NCBI GenBank assembly: GCA_002099365.1
Contig: MSED01000006.1
Coordinates: 310,001-374,000, forward strand
Source: Phialophora verrucosa
Taxonomy: Eukaryota; Ascomycota; Eurotiomycetes; Chaetothyriales; Herpotrichiellaceae
Length of the DNA: 64,000 nt
Direction: 5' to 3'
Part shown: positions 47,751 through 58,870 of the stretch, in pieces
Layout of the letters: each line of letters opens with the position of its first letter
Position numbering within the stretch: the stretch's first letter is position 1
The notes under the pieces: model-generated
Database searches by the model: none
The model's input: only the letters and a program-made list of their open reading frames with translations
Told to the model about the DNA's origin: nothing
Position numbers and translations under genes: made by a program

Positions 47751-48213
47751 TCAAGCCAAATTAGCTTGAACACGCCGTTTCAAAAGTTGCGGAAGCTTTT
47801 CGGCTTCGCTTCGACCAAAGTTGCTCGTGTCGCCTTCCACCTTCGGCCCGCGCACTCGATCCCATTCCTCCATCATGCCTCTGACATGATCTGAGGTGCG
47901 AATTGATTCCTCGTACGTCTCTATTGTTTGTGGCCTGACGTACTCGGCGTCTCTGTCTACCCGACAGATGTATGAACATTATCAAGCAGAACGGACGATT
48001 CCGCTGATCGGCTTGCTTGGAAGAGCCTGGCTCGCTGGTAAGTTGGCTATCATGGCCCTGTAATTCTGCTCCACCATTGCCGGAAGATTCATTTTCCGTT
48101 GAGAAAGACCTACGTTTTATTATCACCAAAGATGCTGTTCCAGTGATGTAGCTGCCTACACGTTCTGTTGAGCTCAACTTCTGGTTGGCGACACACAACT
48201 TCTTCGTGGCCAT
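47751..48213 (-). CDS. Possible small hypothetical protein
   Basis: Tentative model of 124 aa with exons 48213-48162, 48109-47993 and 47956-47751. The last exon is convincing as coding: a charged helical C-terminus (ETYEESIRTSDHVRGMMEEW, then EAEKLPQLLKRRVQANLA). The exon before it reads KMNLPAMVEQNYRAMIANLPASQ. The last intron would be only 36 nt, shorter than any other here, so the upstream part may be wrong. No family recognised. Confidence 0.35.
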
Positions 48214-48983
48214 GCACCTCCTGTACGGAGTAGAGCCAATCGTGGCCGTGGAGGTTTTCGCCAGCCTATCCGACCGGAGGAGTCTCAGACCATCATCGGA
48301 CAGATGCTCGGTCCTTACAAGGCTGTCTCCTTCGCAAAGGTAACAACTTCTGCAAGAAACACCAGTGGTAAATTCTCTTAGTCTTGAAAGGCGCCCAGTC
48401 GGTGCCTTGGAACAGAATCCCGCTGCCCTGCAACCGCCCACACCAAGGTCAAGTTGCGATACCAACGTGAATTGAAACCGAGCCATTGAGCAAACAGAAA
48501 GGCTCCTGCACGGAGGAACATTCCACAGCTTCTGCAACCCCATTCTCCAGCCCGCCAACTGCCAGCTGAGATCGATACAGGGCCATGCGCCTATCCGTTG
48601 ACTTCGTGGCACCAATCTGCTGTCGGAAACGCTCGACGCTGTGTTACCGACCGATTGCTCTTGGTTGCGACTCTGTCTCCTCGCGTCGAGCCATTCTCAT
48701 CCACAAACCGCCCGCAAAACTGTTGCACATTCGCTTGATGTTGCTCTTGTGATGCCCTCTCAACCAGCTAAGATGAATTGGCGACCTCCTCCTTTTTTGC
48801 GCTTGACCTGGCTCGGTTCCTTGAATGTACTCCCAACCGACGGCAAGGACTGAAATCAAGCAGTTTCCATCGAGCACATTTCAAGATGTCCTCTAAAGAC
48901 TCATTGCCGCGCACTTGCTCGACCTGGACAAGAAGTGCGCCGAGAACCGGTTCGTCCACCAGGTCCGCCAGAGCGGCGAAGAA

Positions 48984-49955
48984 ATGCTCGACTTCCACTT
49001 CGTCCAACTCCTCTTCGATCCCTCCGCGCCAACTACCGGTCCAATGCTCATCTCCCCCTCCCCGACCACCGCGACCGAAGATGTCCCTGCCGAATATGCG
49101 GCCTACATTGATTCTATCGCCGCTGGCTATCCCACAGCTTTGCGCCCTTCCATTACCCACCCCCAGGCACAGTGCTCACCGGTATAGGTTTTCAGAAGAT
49201 GTCTTCGCATCACTTCCGGAACACCTGGGACTGGGGCCAGATGCGATGAGGAGCTCAAACCTCAACGGTGGACATTTGACTCCGATTCCTCAATCTACTT
49301 CGCTGTCCATCTCGCCAGGGCACAGAGGTAAAGGCGAAGAGTACTTCGATTTCTCCACCGTCGTGCAGCTGCTACCTTCGTGCACCGTCATCAAAGGTCA
49401 AAGTCTCCTGACGCCGAGACCCGCCAATCCTCCCAGGAGGGAAGAATGCAGAGCACTAAGGGCGATGGATAGTTTTGAACGCGCAATCGTTCAAAGCCAG
49501 CCGGCAAAAACTCCCTGCGAACCGAACCTCGTGGCAGCGCACACACCTGTAGCTTCAACGCCTGGAACATCTCCAACCAAGACCGTGTCACATGAATCCT
49601 CGTTAGCTTGCCCTCCGACAAAACCCGAGGTCAGTTCGGTTGGATCGGAGCCTCTTCACGACAGGATTCACATCGCAGAATACGGATCTGCGATGCGATG
49701 GCGATTGTTCCTCAGACGGCGTCGACGGCTGCTCTATATGCTTGCCACCGTTCTCTTCATGATCGTGGCTGCGACAGCCATCGCTGGAGGCGTGATATGG
49801 AAGTTGACGACTCGTGAGTCTCTCTCCCGTCCAGCTTGATCAGTGTGGTTGGAAGGAAAAGGGCGTGGGCGCGGGAAGTGGTCATCTGCGTGGTCTTCAG
49901 CACTGACGATGCTTTACATCTAGTGGGTCAAGTGGAGTTGAGCAAGCGACAATAA
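48984..49955 (+). CDS. Uncertain gene with C-terminal membrane anchor and a frame break
   Basis: Two coding-like stretches lie in different frames. The left (about 48,900-49,185) reads FVHQVRQSGEEMLDFHFVQL and has strongly C/G-ending codons; the right (about 49,190-49,815) reads FSEDVFASLPEHLGLGPDA, then a Ser/Pro-rich region and a membrane segment LLYMLATVLFMIVAATAIAGG. No intron of acceptable size and phase joins them; the only acceptor nearby would need a donor in the wrong phase. The final exon is probably joined by a GTGAGT...TAG intron to end VELSKRQ at 49955. The start shown is the first ATG of the left frame. Either a one-base frameshift or an unrecognised exon is present. No family recognised. 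Confidence 0.35.
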
Positions 49956-50160
49956 TAACGACGACTATAGAGTCCTAGAGCGGCTCCTTCGCACACACAT
50001 ACACATATCGGATCGGATCCCGGCGGTTCATCTGCGTAGAAAAGTGTACTGGTAGACTCCTCAGGAAGGAGAGCGAACGGAGCGCCGGCACATATAGACG
50101 CCAGCAAGAGCAGGATCTCGTGCATGACATTTACCGAACCAGGCATCAATTGAATCGTCT

Positions 50161-52326
50161 CTACTTCTTCCCCTTTGTCTTGCTTTTCTTGCTGTTGTGC
50201 TTTCCAGATACGCCATTTACCCCTCCGCCGTTCTTTCTGTCGCCGTTATGGTTGACTTCGATGTCGACATTTCCGGTCCTTGGAACATCACTTGACTTCT
50301 CTTTCTTCTTGTTCCCCTGGCTTTGCTCTGCTTTCTTACGATCCGCAACTCTTGGATCGAGGCCCCGTGACTTCAACCACTTCTTCTCCGCCTTGTCAAT
50401 GCGCTCTTTATCTTCCTCATCATCGAAACCGCCAAAGCCATCACCAGGCGTCGAGTGCTCTTCATCACCAATGCCATTGGCCGTGGTCTTCTTCTCGCCG
50501 TCGAGGACAACCGTTCTCTGCTCAGGATCGGTCATCCCAGCCAACTGGCCTGTCCGCTTCGGCGTCGGCCCCGTCTTCTTTAATTTACACACGAAGAAGC
50601 CATCCACATTCTCTTTGTGTGGGAAATACCGCCGTGTGAGAACCATCTTGTCATCGAACTTCTTGTTCATGTAACTCTTGAACCCCTCGGAGCCGAAAGT
50701 CCCAAGTCCAGTGTCAACGATCTTGACATTTGGTCGTTTGCGGAGAACATACTGGACCACTCCTTCGTTTTCTTCCACCGTTACGGAACAGGTCGAGTAG
50801 ACGATGTAGCCGCCGGTCTTGCTGTTGTGGTCGGTCGAGTCGATAGCAGCGAGGAGAAGTTGTTTCTGCATATGTGGCAGTGCCAGAAAGTCACGCTCGT
50901 TCTTGGATGTCTTGACACTGGGATCCTTGCCAATGACGCCTGTGCCTGAGCAGGGAGCATCGAGCAGGACTCGGTCGAAGCCACCGAGGATTTTGGGGAA
51001 AGCTTTCTGGGCATCGTAGTTGCAGATGATCGTGTTCTTGCACCCGAGGCGGTGAATGTTGCCGATAAGACCTTTGGCTCTCTGGCGGTTCGCATCGTTG
51101 GCGAAGACGGCACCGGTGTTTCGCATGAGCGCAGAGATGTATGTCGTCTTGCCACCCGGAGCGGCAGCCATGTCTAGGATGCGCTCGTTTGGCTGGGGAG
51201 CCAGCGCCATGACGGGGAGGAAGGAAGATGCAGCTTGTAAGATATAGTGTCCGGCAAGATATTCGGGGGTCGCGCCCAATGGAACAGGCGCTTCGAATAC
51301 TTGGAGGCCCACTTTTGACCACTTTCCGACCGGTTCAAGTACCACGCCGCGGTTGATCAATGCTTGGGCCAGAGTGCGGCGGTTGGTGCGGAGGGTGTTT
51401 GTGCGGAGGACGACGGGCCGGGGAGTCTCGTTGGCTTCGAAGAAAGCAAAGGCCTCGGCGGGTGTGAAAAGGTTGAATAGCTTCTCGGCAAGGTACGGGG
51501 TGTAGCCATAGTATGTACAAATGTCGGAGAGCAGCTGGTCGGTGTAATCTGTCCTTGACTTGCTTTTGTCGGCCAGCTGAGAGAAGTTGCCCAGGATGCG
51601 GATCGTCTCTGTCATCCTCGTCCGAATTATACCCAGGTCTGGAGCGAGACCCTGTGCAGTCACTGTATCCAGCACACCTTCGTCCGTGGCAATGTTTGTC
51701 TGGATGGCATCTTCAAACTCTTCCTGTGCTTCTGCGTCGACCTGTGCCTGCTGTTGGTCAAGCTTCCTCGACAGGCCTTCGATATTCGCTGCGGTAAGTT
51801 TGGCTTCGGCGTCAGACTCGTCTTCATCGTCGGAGAACATGCGCCGAGGCGCTTCATCCGGGTCAGAGTCAAAGACGGAGTCGTCGGAGACTTCTGCATC
51901 GAGATCTGCTTCGTCTAGCTCATCATCTTCGTCGTCTAGGTCTGACAGCGAGGCGTCGTTCAGAGGGACTCCGGCAGCAACCTCCCCACTCTCATCGCCT
52001 GCATCTTCTTCGTCGCCATACTCCCCGTCGACGGGTTCGGAGGCAATAGGAAACGGAGGAGGCACTGTTATTTGAGCATCGTTGTTCACAATCTTCCTCT
52101 TCCCCTTTGCCTTCTTCACGCCGATGGCATTATCGTCTCGCAAAGTGCGATCAAGATTGACCAGTTTCTTCGGAGCATTTTCTTTCGGCTTCTCGTCCGA
52201 CTTCCTTCGTTTTCTTGCAGGCTGTCTCGGCTCGTCGTCGCCAGCTTTCCTCTTCGATTTAGTCCCTAATGTCTCGAGGGGGGCTGGAGGGCCTTGTTTT
52301 TTTCGCATGCGACGGCCGACACCCAT
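50161..52326 (-). CDS. NOP2: NOP2/NSUN1-type 25S rRNA cytosine-C5 methyltransferase
   Basis: Intronless 721-aa frame from ATG 52326 (MGVGRRMRKKQG). A Lys/Arg-rich nucleolar-targeting N-terminus and an acidic Asp/Glu/Ser region (about 100-175) precede the RNA-methyltransferase core. SAM-binding DMAAAPGGK is at 385-393, the two cysteines of the mechanism are Cys459 (DAPCSGTG) and Cys513 (YSTCSV), and the C-terminus is again Lys-rich. The family methylates C2870 of 25S rRNA and is essential for large-subunit assembly in the nucleolus. The frame stays open for 60 further codons upstream, into the LTR of a retroelement (52408-52529); those codons do not resemble Nop2 sequence. Confidence 0.96.
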   Translation of the reverse strand: MGVGRRMRKKQGPPAPLETLGTKSKRKAGDDEPRQPARKRRKSDEKPKENAPKKLVNLDRTLRDDNAIGVKKAKGKRKIVNNDAQITVPPPFPIASEPVDGEYGDEEDAGDESGEVAAGVPLNDASLSDLDDEDDELDEADLDAEVSDDSVFDSDPDEAPRRMFSDDEDESDAEAKLTAANIEGLSRKLDQQQAQVDAEAQEEFEDAIQTNIATDEGVLDTVTAQGLAPDLGIIRTRMTETIRILGNFSQLADKSKSRTDYTDQLLSDICTYYGYTPYLAEKLFNLFTPAEAFAFFEANETPRPVVLRTNTLRTNRRTLAQALINRGVVLEPVGKWSKVGLQVFEAPVPLGATPEYLAGHYILQAASSFLPVMALAPQPNERILDMAAAPGGKTTYISALMRNTGAVFANDANRQRAKGLIGNIHRLGCKNTIICNYDAQKAFPKILGGFDRVLLDAPCSGTGVIGKDPSVKTSKNERDFLALPHMQKQLLLAAIDSTDHNSKTGGYIVYSTCSVTVEENEGVVQYVLRKRPNVKIVDTGLGTFGSEGFKSYMNKKFDDKMVLTRRYFPHKENVDGFFVCKLKKTGPTPKRTGQLAGMTDPEQRTVVLDGEKKTTANGIGDEEHSTPGDGFGGFDDEEDKERIDKAEKKWLKSRGLDPRVADRKKAEQSQGNKKKEKSSDVPRTGNVDIEVNHNGDRKNGGGVNGVSGKHNSKKSKTKGKK

Positions 52327-52407
52327 TGTGTGCGCGGAGGGTTGATGGTCGGTGCGGTGAGGACTGGTTGCTGGCGCAGAGAATTTCGGCCCAAAAAGTT
52401 TGGGTAC

Positions 52408-52529
52408 TGTTGTCACGTACGGTATGAAGCGATGGTGGGGGCAAGTATGGTATTGTACTATGTAAGGAAGAGAGAGCTGCCTGCAGTAAGATATGCACAG
52501 CATCACGTGCTCAAAGTCATGGCGTCACA
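52408..52529 (-). repeat. Left LTR (3' LTR of the element)
   Basis: 122 bp that begins TGTTGTCACG and ends GCGTCACA on the plus strand, so the element-sense repeat starts TGTGACG and ends GACAACA (TG...CA ends). The first 106 bp match the right copy at 63895-64000 with one difference, G at 52462 against A at 63949. Base composition is normal and the repeat is not RIP-mutated. It lies 81 bp upstream of the NOP2 start codon. Confidence 0.85.
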
Positions 52530-52549
52530 CCATCCCCCTCTCTCATCTT
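52530..52549 (-). other. Polypurine tract
   Basis: On the minus strand the bases directly before the left LTR are purine-rich (AGAGAGGGGGATGG). This is the position and composition of the plus-strand primer of an LTR element and fixes the LTR edge and the element's orientation. Confidence 0.7.
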
Positions 52550-52999
52550 TGGTTGCAAAGTCTGAGTCTCCAGCACAAAACCGGATGAGCATTTTTATAC
52601 CTTAAAGCCCTCCAAATCAGCTCCTCCGCCACTGGGTGTTAGGCTGCCCGCCTGTTAGCTAAGTCCGGTATCTGGTACTTTATGTCCTCGTGTTATTTGT
52701 GGATATCTCTAGTACTTTTAGCCTGCTGTCTCGGATTATATTTTATACTCTAAATTTATATTCTCTCGAGTAATATTATATTATATAAGAACTATTATAA
52801 AGTCGTAAAAGTTATAATAGAGCTTTAATAAACTCCTTCGCTGTCTCGTACTATTCGTATACTGTAATAGCTATACAGCCTTATTATAGTAGGTCGTTAT
52901 CTACTTCTCTAGATCGAACCCGGCGATTTCGCTAAGCTTTTTTATAACCTTATCTTTACTCTCTGCTATCGCTTTATTATAATCCGGGATAGTTAGGAG

Positions 53000-55200
53000 G
53001 GGATATAGGAGCTCTATTAAGTTAGTAAGTTTTATAAGGAAATCCTTCGACTTCTTATCGACCTCTTACTACCTCTTATTACTAGTATTATCTCCGATCT
53101 CGCCTTCTTCTACTATAAAGTATATTTAGAGGGCTTACTTAAGAAGGGTGCGATATATATCTTATTCCGTAATAACTTCGTATAATAATAATTCTAACTG
53201 ATTAATTAAAGACTCTTAGGTATTTACTAATTTTAATTCTATACCTACTAGTTATCCGTTTACTTATTTGTTCCTCGAAGTTTCGGTGTATATCTTTGTA
53301 AAGGCCTTAAATATACTGTCTTACATCTATTCCTAGTGAATTCTTACCTTTACGATCTTAACTACGCTATTATCGACCGCCCGCTTAACTTAGTTAATCC
53401 TCTAGCCCTCTTTCTCCTTACCTTTCTTAATATTATCTTATAGAAGTAATACTACTTTCTTATTCCTTCCGAGCTTATTCGCTATCTTTACTCCCCTAGT
53501 AGTGTTTATAATAAACTTTCCCTTCTCGCCTTAGGGTGTCTTATACTTTTTCCGGCTACGCTCCCGTAATATACCTTTTAAATTTAGAAGGTCTTTATTA
53601 AGGAATCTTACGAGTATTTCGGTAGAGCGCTGTAACACTTCTTATATAACTTACGGGCCGATTAAATCTTTAGGCTACTTTACCTCTCTATTAGGGTTTA
53701 TTATTAAAACTTTATAAGCTCTTAATACCTATATCTTTATAAAATCTTCTCTATTATTTATTAGGAGTAGCTCCCTATAATAATTAAAGTTATTTAGTAC
53801 AGCGAAGTATCTTAACGTCTTATTACCCCCTTTTAACTTTCCTATATATTTCTTAATTAGGGCTTCGATCTGCTAAGCGTTTAAGGTCTTTTTCTAGTTC
53901 TTATAATCCTTCGGTAGCTTAGAGTATTAGGTTCTCTTTATTTATAGCTTTATATTACCTATATCTTATTTATATATTTCCTTTCCTCCTATCCTAATAT
54001 CCTTAAGGAATTACTTATATAATCTAAGTCTCTTTACTTTTAGCCGCTTCGTCTTATTACCCTCTATTAAAGCCTTTACGTTAGTGCCTTTAATCGAAAA
54101 TTCTTTAGGACTATCGTCTTTAGACTAATCTTCTAGTCTTATACTAGAGACTATTATTATAAGATCTTTTACTATTTCCCCGTACTTAAGAGGTATTATA
54201 TCTAGGGCCTTTAGTATATCTTCGGCTATATTCTTATACTAGTCTTTATTCGGGTATTTCTCTCTAGTAGCTCTTAAAGCTAAGTTAATTATAGCTATAA
54301 ACCTCTCTTTCTCTAGCTTCTTTATATTTAGTCCCGAGACCTTTAGGCCTATTAACTTTAGGATAATTATACTCTCTTCTAATATAAAATAGAGCTCTAA
54401 TTTAAGGTCGATTTTAATATATTTAAGAGCTATAGAATTCTTTATAATCTTATCTTTCTTTGTAGCTCTCTTATATTTTAGCTTTATAGGGGCTTCTATT
54501 ATAGTTTATTAGGTTATTAACATAGCTTAATTAGTAACTAGCACCGCCTATTATTCTATTATTATAGCTTAATCTTTAGCCTTCTTCCTTATCCTTTCCT
54601 CCCTCTCTTTCTATACCTTTCTTATTTATTCCTTCCTTTCCTTTACTATTTTATTCTATATTTCTTTCTCCTTTCTTATACCTCTTTAGTATTCTTCTAG
54701 ATTATTTTAACGATAATATTCTTATTCCTCTATTATTATACCGCTATATAGGTTTTCTTCTCTTATCCTTACTTCTAATATATTTATCTTCTCTTAATAC
54801 CCCCTCTCTCTTTTAGTTATTTAATTATCTTGTTCTATATCGGGGTTACTTCTATTATTACTTAGGACCTATACCGGATTCTACGGCTCTTTATACTCTT
54901 CGTTTACTATAGCGACTAAATCCTCTCTTAATTCGATATCTCGTTCCGTATTTATCTTACCTCTATTAGTAACTAGAATTTATACTATTTTAGGTAGTTC
55001 TTCTTAATTTCCCTTCGAGCTATCGTCCCCTATTTTGTTTTAATATTCGTCCGACGTCTCCGCTGTCCGGTGTTCTTCAGCTCTATAGTCTACTATCTCT
55101 TCTATGCCCCTAAGATCTAGCTGCTCCTTTATTAGGCTTAGTGCTAACGCTACTATCTCGTCTAAGCTTACTGTCTTTAAGCGGTTCGGTTTACCTTACT
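53000..55200 (-). pseudogene. Extra open frame downstream of integrase (mutated)
   Basis: Reading leftwards on the minus strand, about 700 codons stay in one register apart from stops at positions explained by Gln/Trp changes and possible small frame shifts. Recognisable text includes SLDEIVALALSLIKEQLDL near 55,150, a Lys/Glu-rich probable coiled coil near 54,560-54,700, and NSIALKYIKIDLKLELYFIL near 54,400. It lies some 1.2 kb after the integrase C-terminus and before the polypurine tract. It resembles no retroelement domain that I recognise. It could be a third structural gene, a captured host gene, or part of a nested element. Confidence 0.6.
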
Positions 55201-55389
55201 CTTTATAAACTTATTCGGTGTTTAATTACTAACTTTATTCCTTAGCGAGATTACTTTTATTCGTTATAGTTACTATTTTATAGTTATTTAACGCTTATTA
55301 GAGGCCTTATTAATTAATTATATAAATCTTTAATTATTACGGTATATTACATAATTTTAAGAAGTATATAAGGTAATTTATTAAGGCGG

Positions 55390-55450
55390 AAAGCGTATAT
55401 TATAAGAGGGAAATAATAAAAAGCGTATATTATTATAAGAGGGAAATAAT
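55390..55450. repeat. Tandem duplication of a 28-31 bp unit
   Basis: Two copies of a unit starting AAAGCGTATATTAT and ending GAGGGAAATAAT lie at 55390-55417 and 55420-55450; the second carries a 3-bp ATT insertion. It sits in the spacer between integrase and the extra frame. Confidence 0.75.
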
Positions 55451-56349
55451 TAATTATAGTATAGAGAAGAGGTTAGTATAAGACGGTATTATAATCTCTA
55501 AGTAAGGCGATAGTAAAGTATTACTATAGTAGCCCTTTACCCCTTTCTCCCTTCCTTTATTTCGCTCTTATCTTTAGCTTAATTTCCTAGCTTTATCCCC
55601 TCTTTAATTTCCGTTATTTCTATATAGTATAAGACTATCGATAATTATAATCTATATTACTATATAATAATTCCCGTGTACTACTATACCTTTCCCTAGA
55701 TTTCTTCTATACTATATCTCTAATATTATATTATTATTCTATTATTTCTTATTATTAATATATATTTCTATATATTAAGGTCCGGCTTTTATCTATTTAA
55801 ATATTATACCGGACGAGACATCTAATTCCTCCCTTCTATAACGTCGTGTTCCTTCTTATCTATATCTATACTATAATCTATTTCCGTATAACCTTTACTA
55901 TATAAGACTGCTATAATTATATTTATATAGCCGTTTCCTACTTCTTTAGCGGGTTATTCCTTAGTCTATATTATAATATCGTCTTTATATTTTATCTTTT
56001 ATAGTTATATCCTATCTAAATACCGAACGCTATATTATCCTTAATACTCTTCTTCTTCTATCGCCTCTATTTATCTCTAGAGGTTTACTTCTCTATTCTT
56101 CTAGAATTCCTATAGTTTATCTCCGTATCCTCCCGATATATTAATCTAGTCCGGCGGCCTTACCTCGTCGGTGTTAACCGTCTACGGATCCGTACCCGGT
56201 AGAACTCTTTCCTAGATCCCGTCTTATATTATCTTTATTTACTGCCTTAAGGCCTTTTAATATCTCTCTACCTTAGCTAGTCTTCTCTTAACTTTAACGT
56301 TAATTATTAATATATTTTAATCCTCGCTAAAGCGGTCCTTTAGCCGCTC

Positions 56350-57400
56350 TTTCTAATTTACCTATAGTTTAATATAGTCTAAATAATATACCCCCTTCTT
56401 CGTCCCCGAGTTTATAGATATTAGGGTGCTCGATCGTCTATTTTTCGAGATTTTACTAAGTAGGTATAGATCTTCTTACTTCGGTTCTAATTTATAATAG
56501 TATTGTTTATCCTATTGTAGTCTTCGGAGTAATACGGCGTCTTATACCTTTAGTGCTCGTATTAATATAGCTCTTACTTTTACCTTAGTTAATATCTCCT
56601 ATTAATACTTAAGGATATATTTAAATGCTCTCTATCTAACTTTATCTATAGTCGATAAGTAAGTAATATAGGTAGCTTCCTTTAACGTTCGGTCTTCTAT
56701 AGGAACTTCCTTTACGATTTAGTAGTGTAGTTATTAAGACCTTAACTCGTCTTTAAAGGTTTCTAGAGCCGAGCTAAATTTTAGACTCTACCTAAATAAT
56801 AGCTAAGTAGGTGTAAAGCCTAGGATTCGAGGTGTTCTTATATTAAGTTGCTATATTATAGTCGGTAATATAAGATCCTAATTAAATATTTACTCCGGCG
56901 AACTTTATAGTTATTTCCTTAATTAATCTAGTATTAGTCGGACTAAACTTTTAGCTAACTCTACACTTTATAGATATATAATAGAAGCTATTATATATTG
57001 AATCCCTCGCTATCTTAACATTTCTAGAAATATACCTCCGGTAAAGTATTTACTATTATTTAAGTAGATTATTCTTATATAACTAAATACTATAATAATA
57101 AAATAGTATAAGAATTATTAACTATTTATAAAAACCGCGGCTTTTACCGGAATTACTATTATATATCTAGTAAAGTAATCCGTATAGATTAGGATATATC
57201 TTAATCCTACTCTCGAGATTAGCGTAAATAGTCCGATATAGTTAATCCCTCTATAGTCTATAGGTTATATAAAAAGTATAAGAAGTAGTCCTTTTAAGGG
57301 GCGTAGTAGATTAATGAATTAATATTATAAGTATAACCAGTAGAATTTAAAAACGTCCTTTAACTTCGTCGGCTACTAGATAACATCTATTATATAAAAT
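56350..57400 (-). pseudogene. Integrase remnant
   Basis: On the minus strand the zinc-binding/core start is seen near 57,250-57,400 (LLRPLKRTTS-like word corresponding to the usual C-x2-C...LQPLP region). Near 56,850 the word GFTPT-LLF corresponds to the conserved core end, and near 56,450 KLEPK-EDLYLLSKIS matches the C-terminal GPF/Y-type domain of Ty3/gypsy integrases. Interrupted by stops from Gln/Trp codons. Confidence 0.7.
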
Positions 57401-58079
57401 ATAGTAATTCGATCGCTCTAGTATCTATATATATTATATAGCTTATATAACTAGTCTAATACTTCTCCCTTCGGAATGCACTTTAACTATTTCCTATTCC
57501 GTTCGATATAGGTTAGTTAATTTAGCTACGGAGGTATATTATCGCTATTATTAATAATTATAATCCTAGACGTAGTATTTTTAATAACTCGTAAGACTAA
57601 TTTATCTAAAGTGCCCGTTATCGATACTTAGCCGAATTTCTTATACTTAATAATTAATATATACTATTCGTCGTCCTTAAAGTATATCTACTCGTCTTTA
57701 ATATTAAGGATCTCCTCTTCCTCGTCGTCTTATTTATCCGAGCTTTTATCTCGTTCTATATCTCTAACTCGGTTAATAGTATATATCTAGCCTTATAAAC
57801 CTATAGTACTATTATCGATATATAATTACTTAATTTTTTTAGTTCGCTCTAAATCCTTTTCCTAGTCGGGAGTTATATTTAGTATTATAAACTCTTCTTT
57901 ATACTCTTATAGAGTTCTATACTAGTCTTTTAGTCTAATACGAGATAAACTATTAGCTACTATTAGAGTTTTGCCCGGAATATATTTAAAATTTAGCTAG
58001 TACTCTATAAACTTCTACTACTATCTAGTTAATCTCCTATAGGTATCGTCTTTAGTTATTACTTTTACTAGCGATTAGT

Positions 58080-58330
58080 AATCCGTATATATCTACAGCG
58101 GATATAGGGAACTATTTATAATCTATTGTACTTCTAGTAATACCTTTAGTAGTGCTAGGGCTTCTTGTTCTATAGCGTTATATCTTATTTCTGTTTCTAA
58201 GAACGCCTATAATATAAATATAATAATTTTAACTAATCTCTAATCTTTATCGATAATAAATTCCTTAGGTTATAACTTTAGATATTAGAATAGAATACTA
58301 CTAGTCTCGGTACGAGATACGTCGGTAGTA
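58080..58330 (-). pseudogene. RNase H remnant
   Basis: Clearest domain of the element. The minus strand reads LTTDVSRTETSS, later EIRYNAIEQEALALLKVL and YPL-IYTDY-SL, which match the DAS, E-xx-A and TDH active-site regions of Ty3/gypsy RNase H. Only RIP-type changes interrupt it. Confidence 0.85.
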
Positions 58331-58639
58331 AGATAAAACTAGACGTTATTATTCTTAAATTCTAATATAGTATATAATACTATCTCTTTATATAAATCGA
58401 AGGCCTTTTAATATTTATTATTCTATATAAAATCAACTACCCTCTTCTCTTAACGCTTCTTACTATTCTCCTTTACCTCCCGGACCTTTATTACTAGAGC
58501 TAATTTTAAGACTCTCTTTAGGTCGGCTCTACCCGCTATAAAGCGTATATAGTACCCTATTATATAGTAGAATCTTAATAATTCTTTCTCTTCCCTTAGT
58601 ACCGACTAGTTCGCGAAAGCTTCCTGCTATTTAACTAAC

Positions 58640-58870
58640 AGTTATATACTCGATAAGCTTATATAATATCTTAGGATACTAATCTTAAAAATAAAGAACC
58701 GGTATTTCTTTAGGTTTAAGCTTAACCTTAACTATAAAATCCGAGAGAAATACTAGCGATAAAGGAACTTAAATATAGTCTTAAAGTCCTTAGCTCCTCT
58801 AAAGTCGTTATCCTAGAAGTAATAAAAGACTACTCCTCCTATAGTAAATACTAGCGTAGGCTCTTCGTTT
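58640..58870 (-). pseudogene. Reverse transcriptase remnant
   Basis: The minus strand reads VVFYYF-DND at about 58,800-58,830, matching the catalytic F/YxDD box with one changed residue. It is followed by LSLNLKKYRFFIFKISIL-YYIS, the conserved LNxKKCxF...FLGHxIS block. The rest of RT lies to the right (to about 59,300). Confidence 0.8.

Noticed and set aside
47761..48615. 284-codon minus-strand frame
   Set aside because: It begins with a non-ATG codon and its composition is biased; the coding-like signal at its left end lies in a different frame and was modelled as a small spliced gene instead.
48768..49160. 130-codon minus-strand frame with protein-like composition
   Set aside because: It is the complementary-frame shadow of the G/C-ending codons of the plus-strand coding stretch.
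52327..52506. 60-codon N-terminal extension of NOP2
   Set aside because: It runs into the LTR and bears no resemblance to Nop2; MGVGRRMRKKQG is the natural start.
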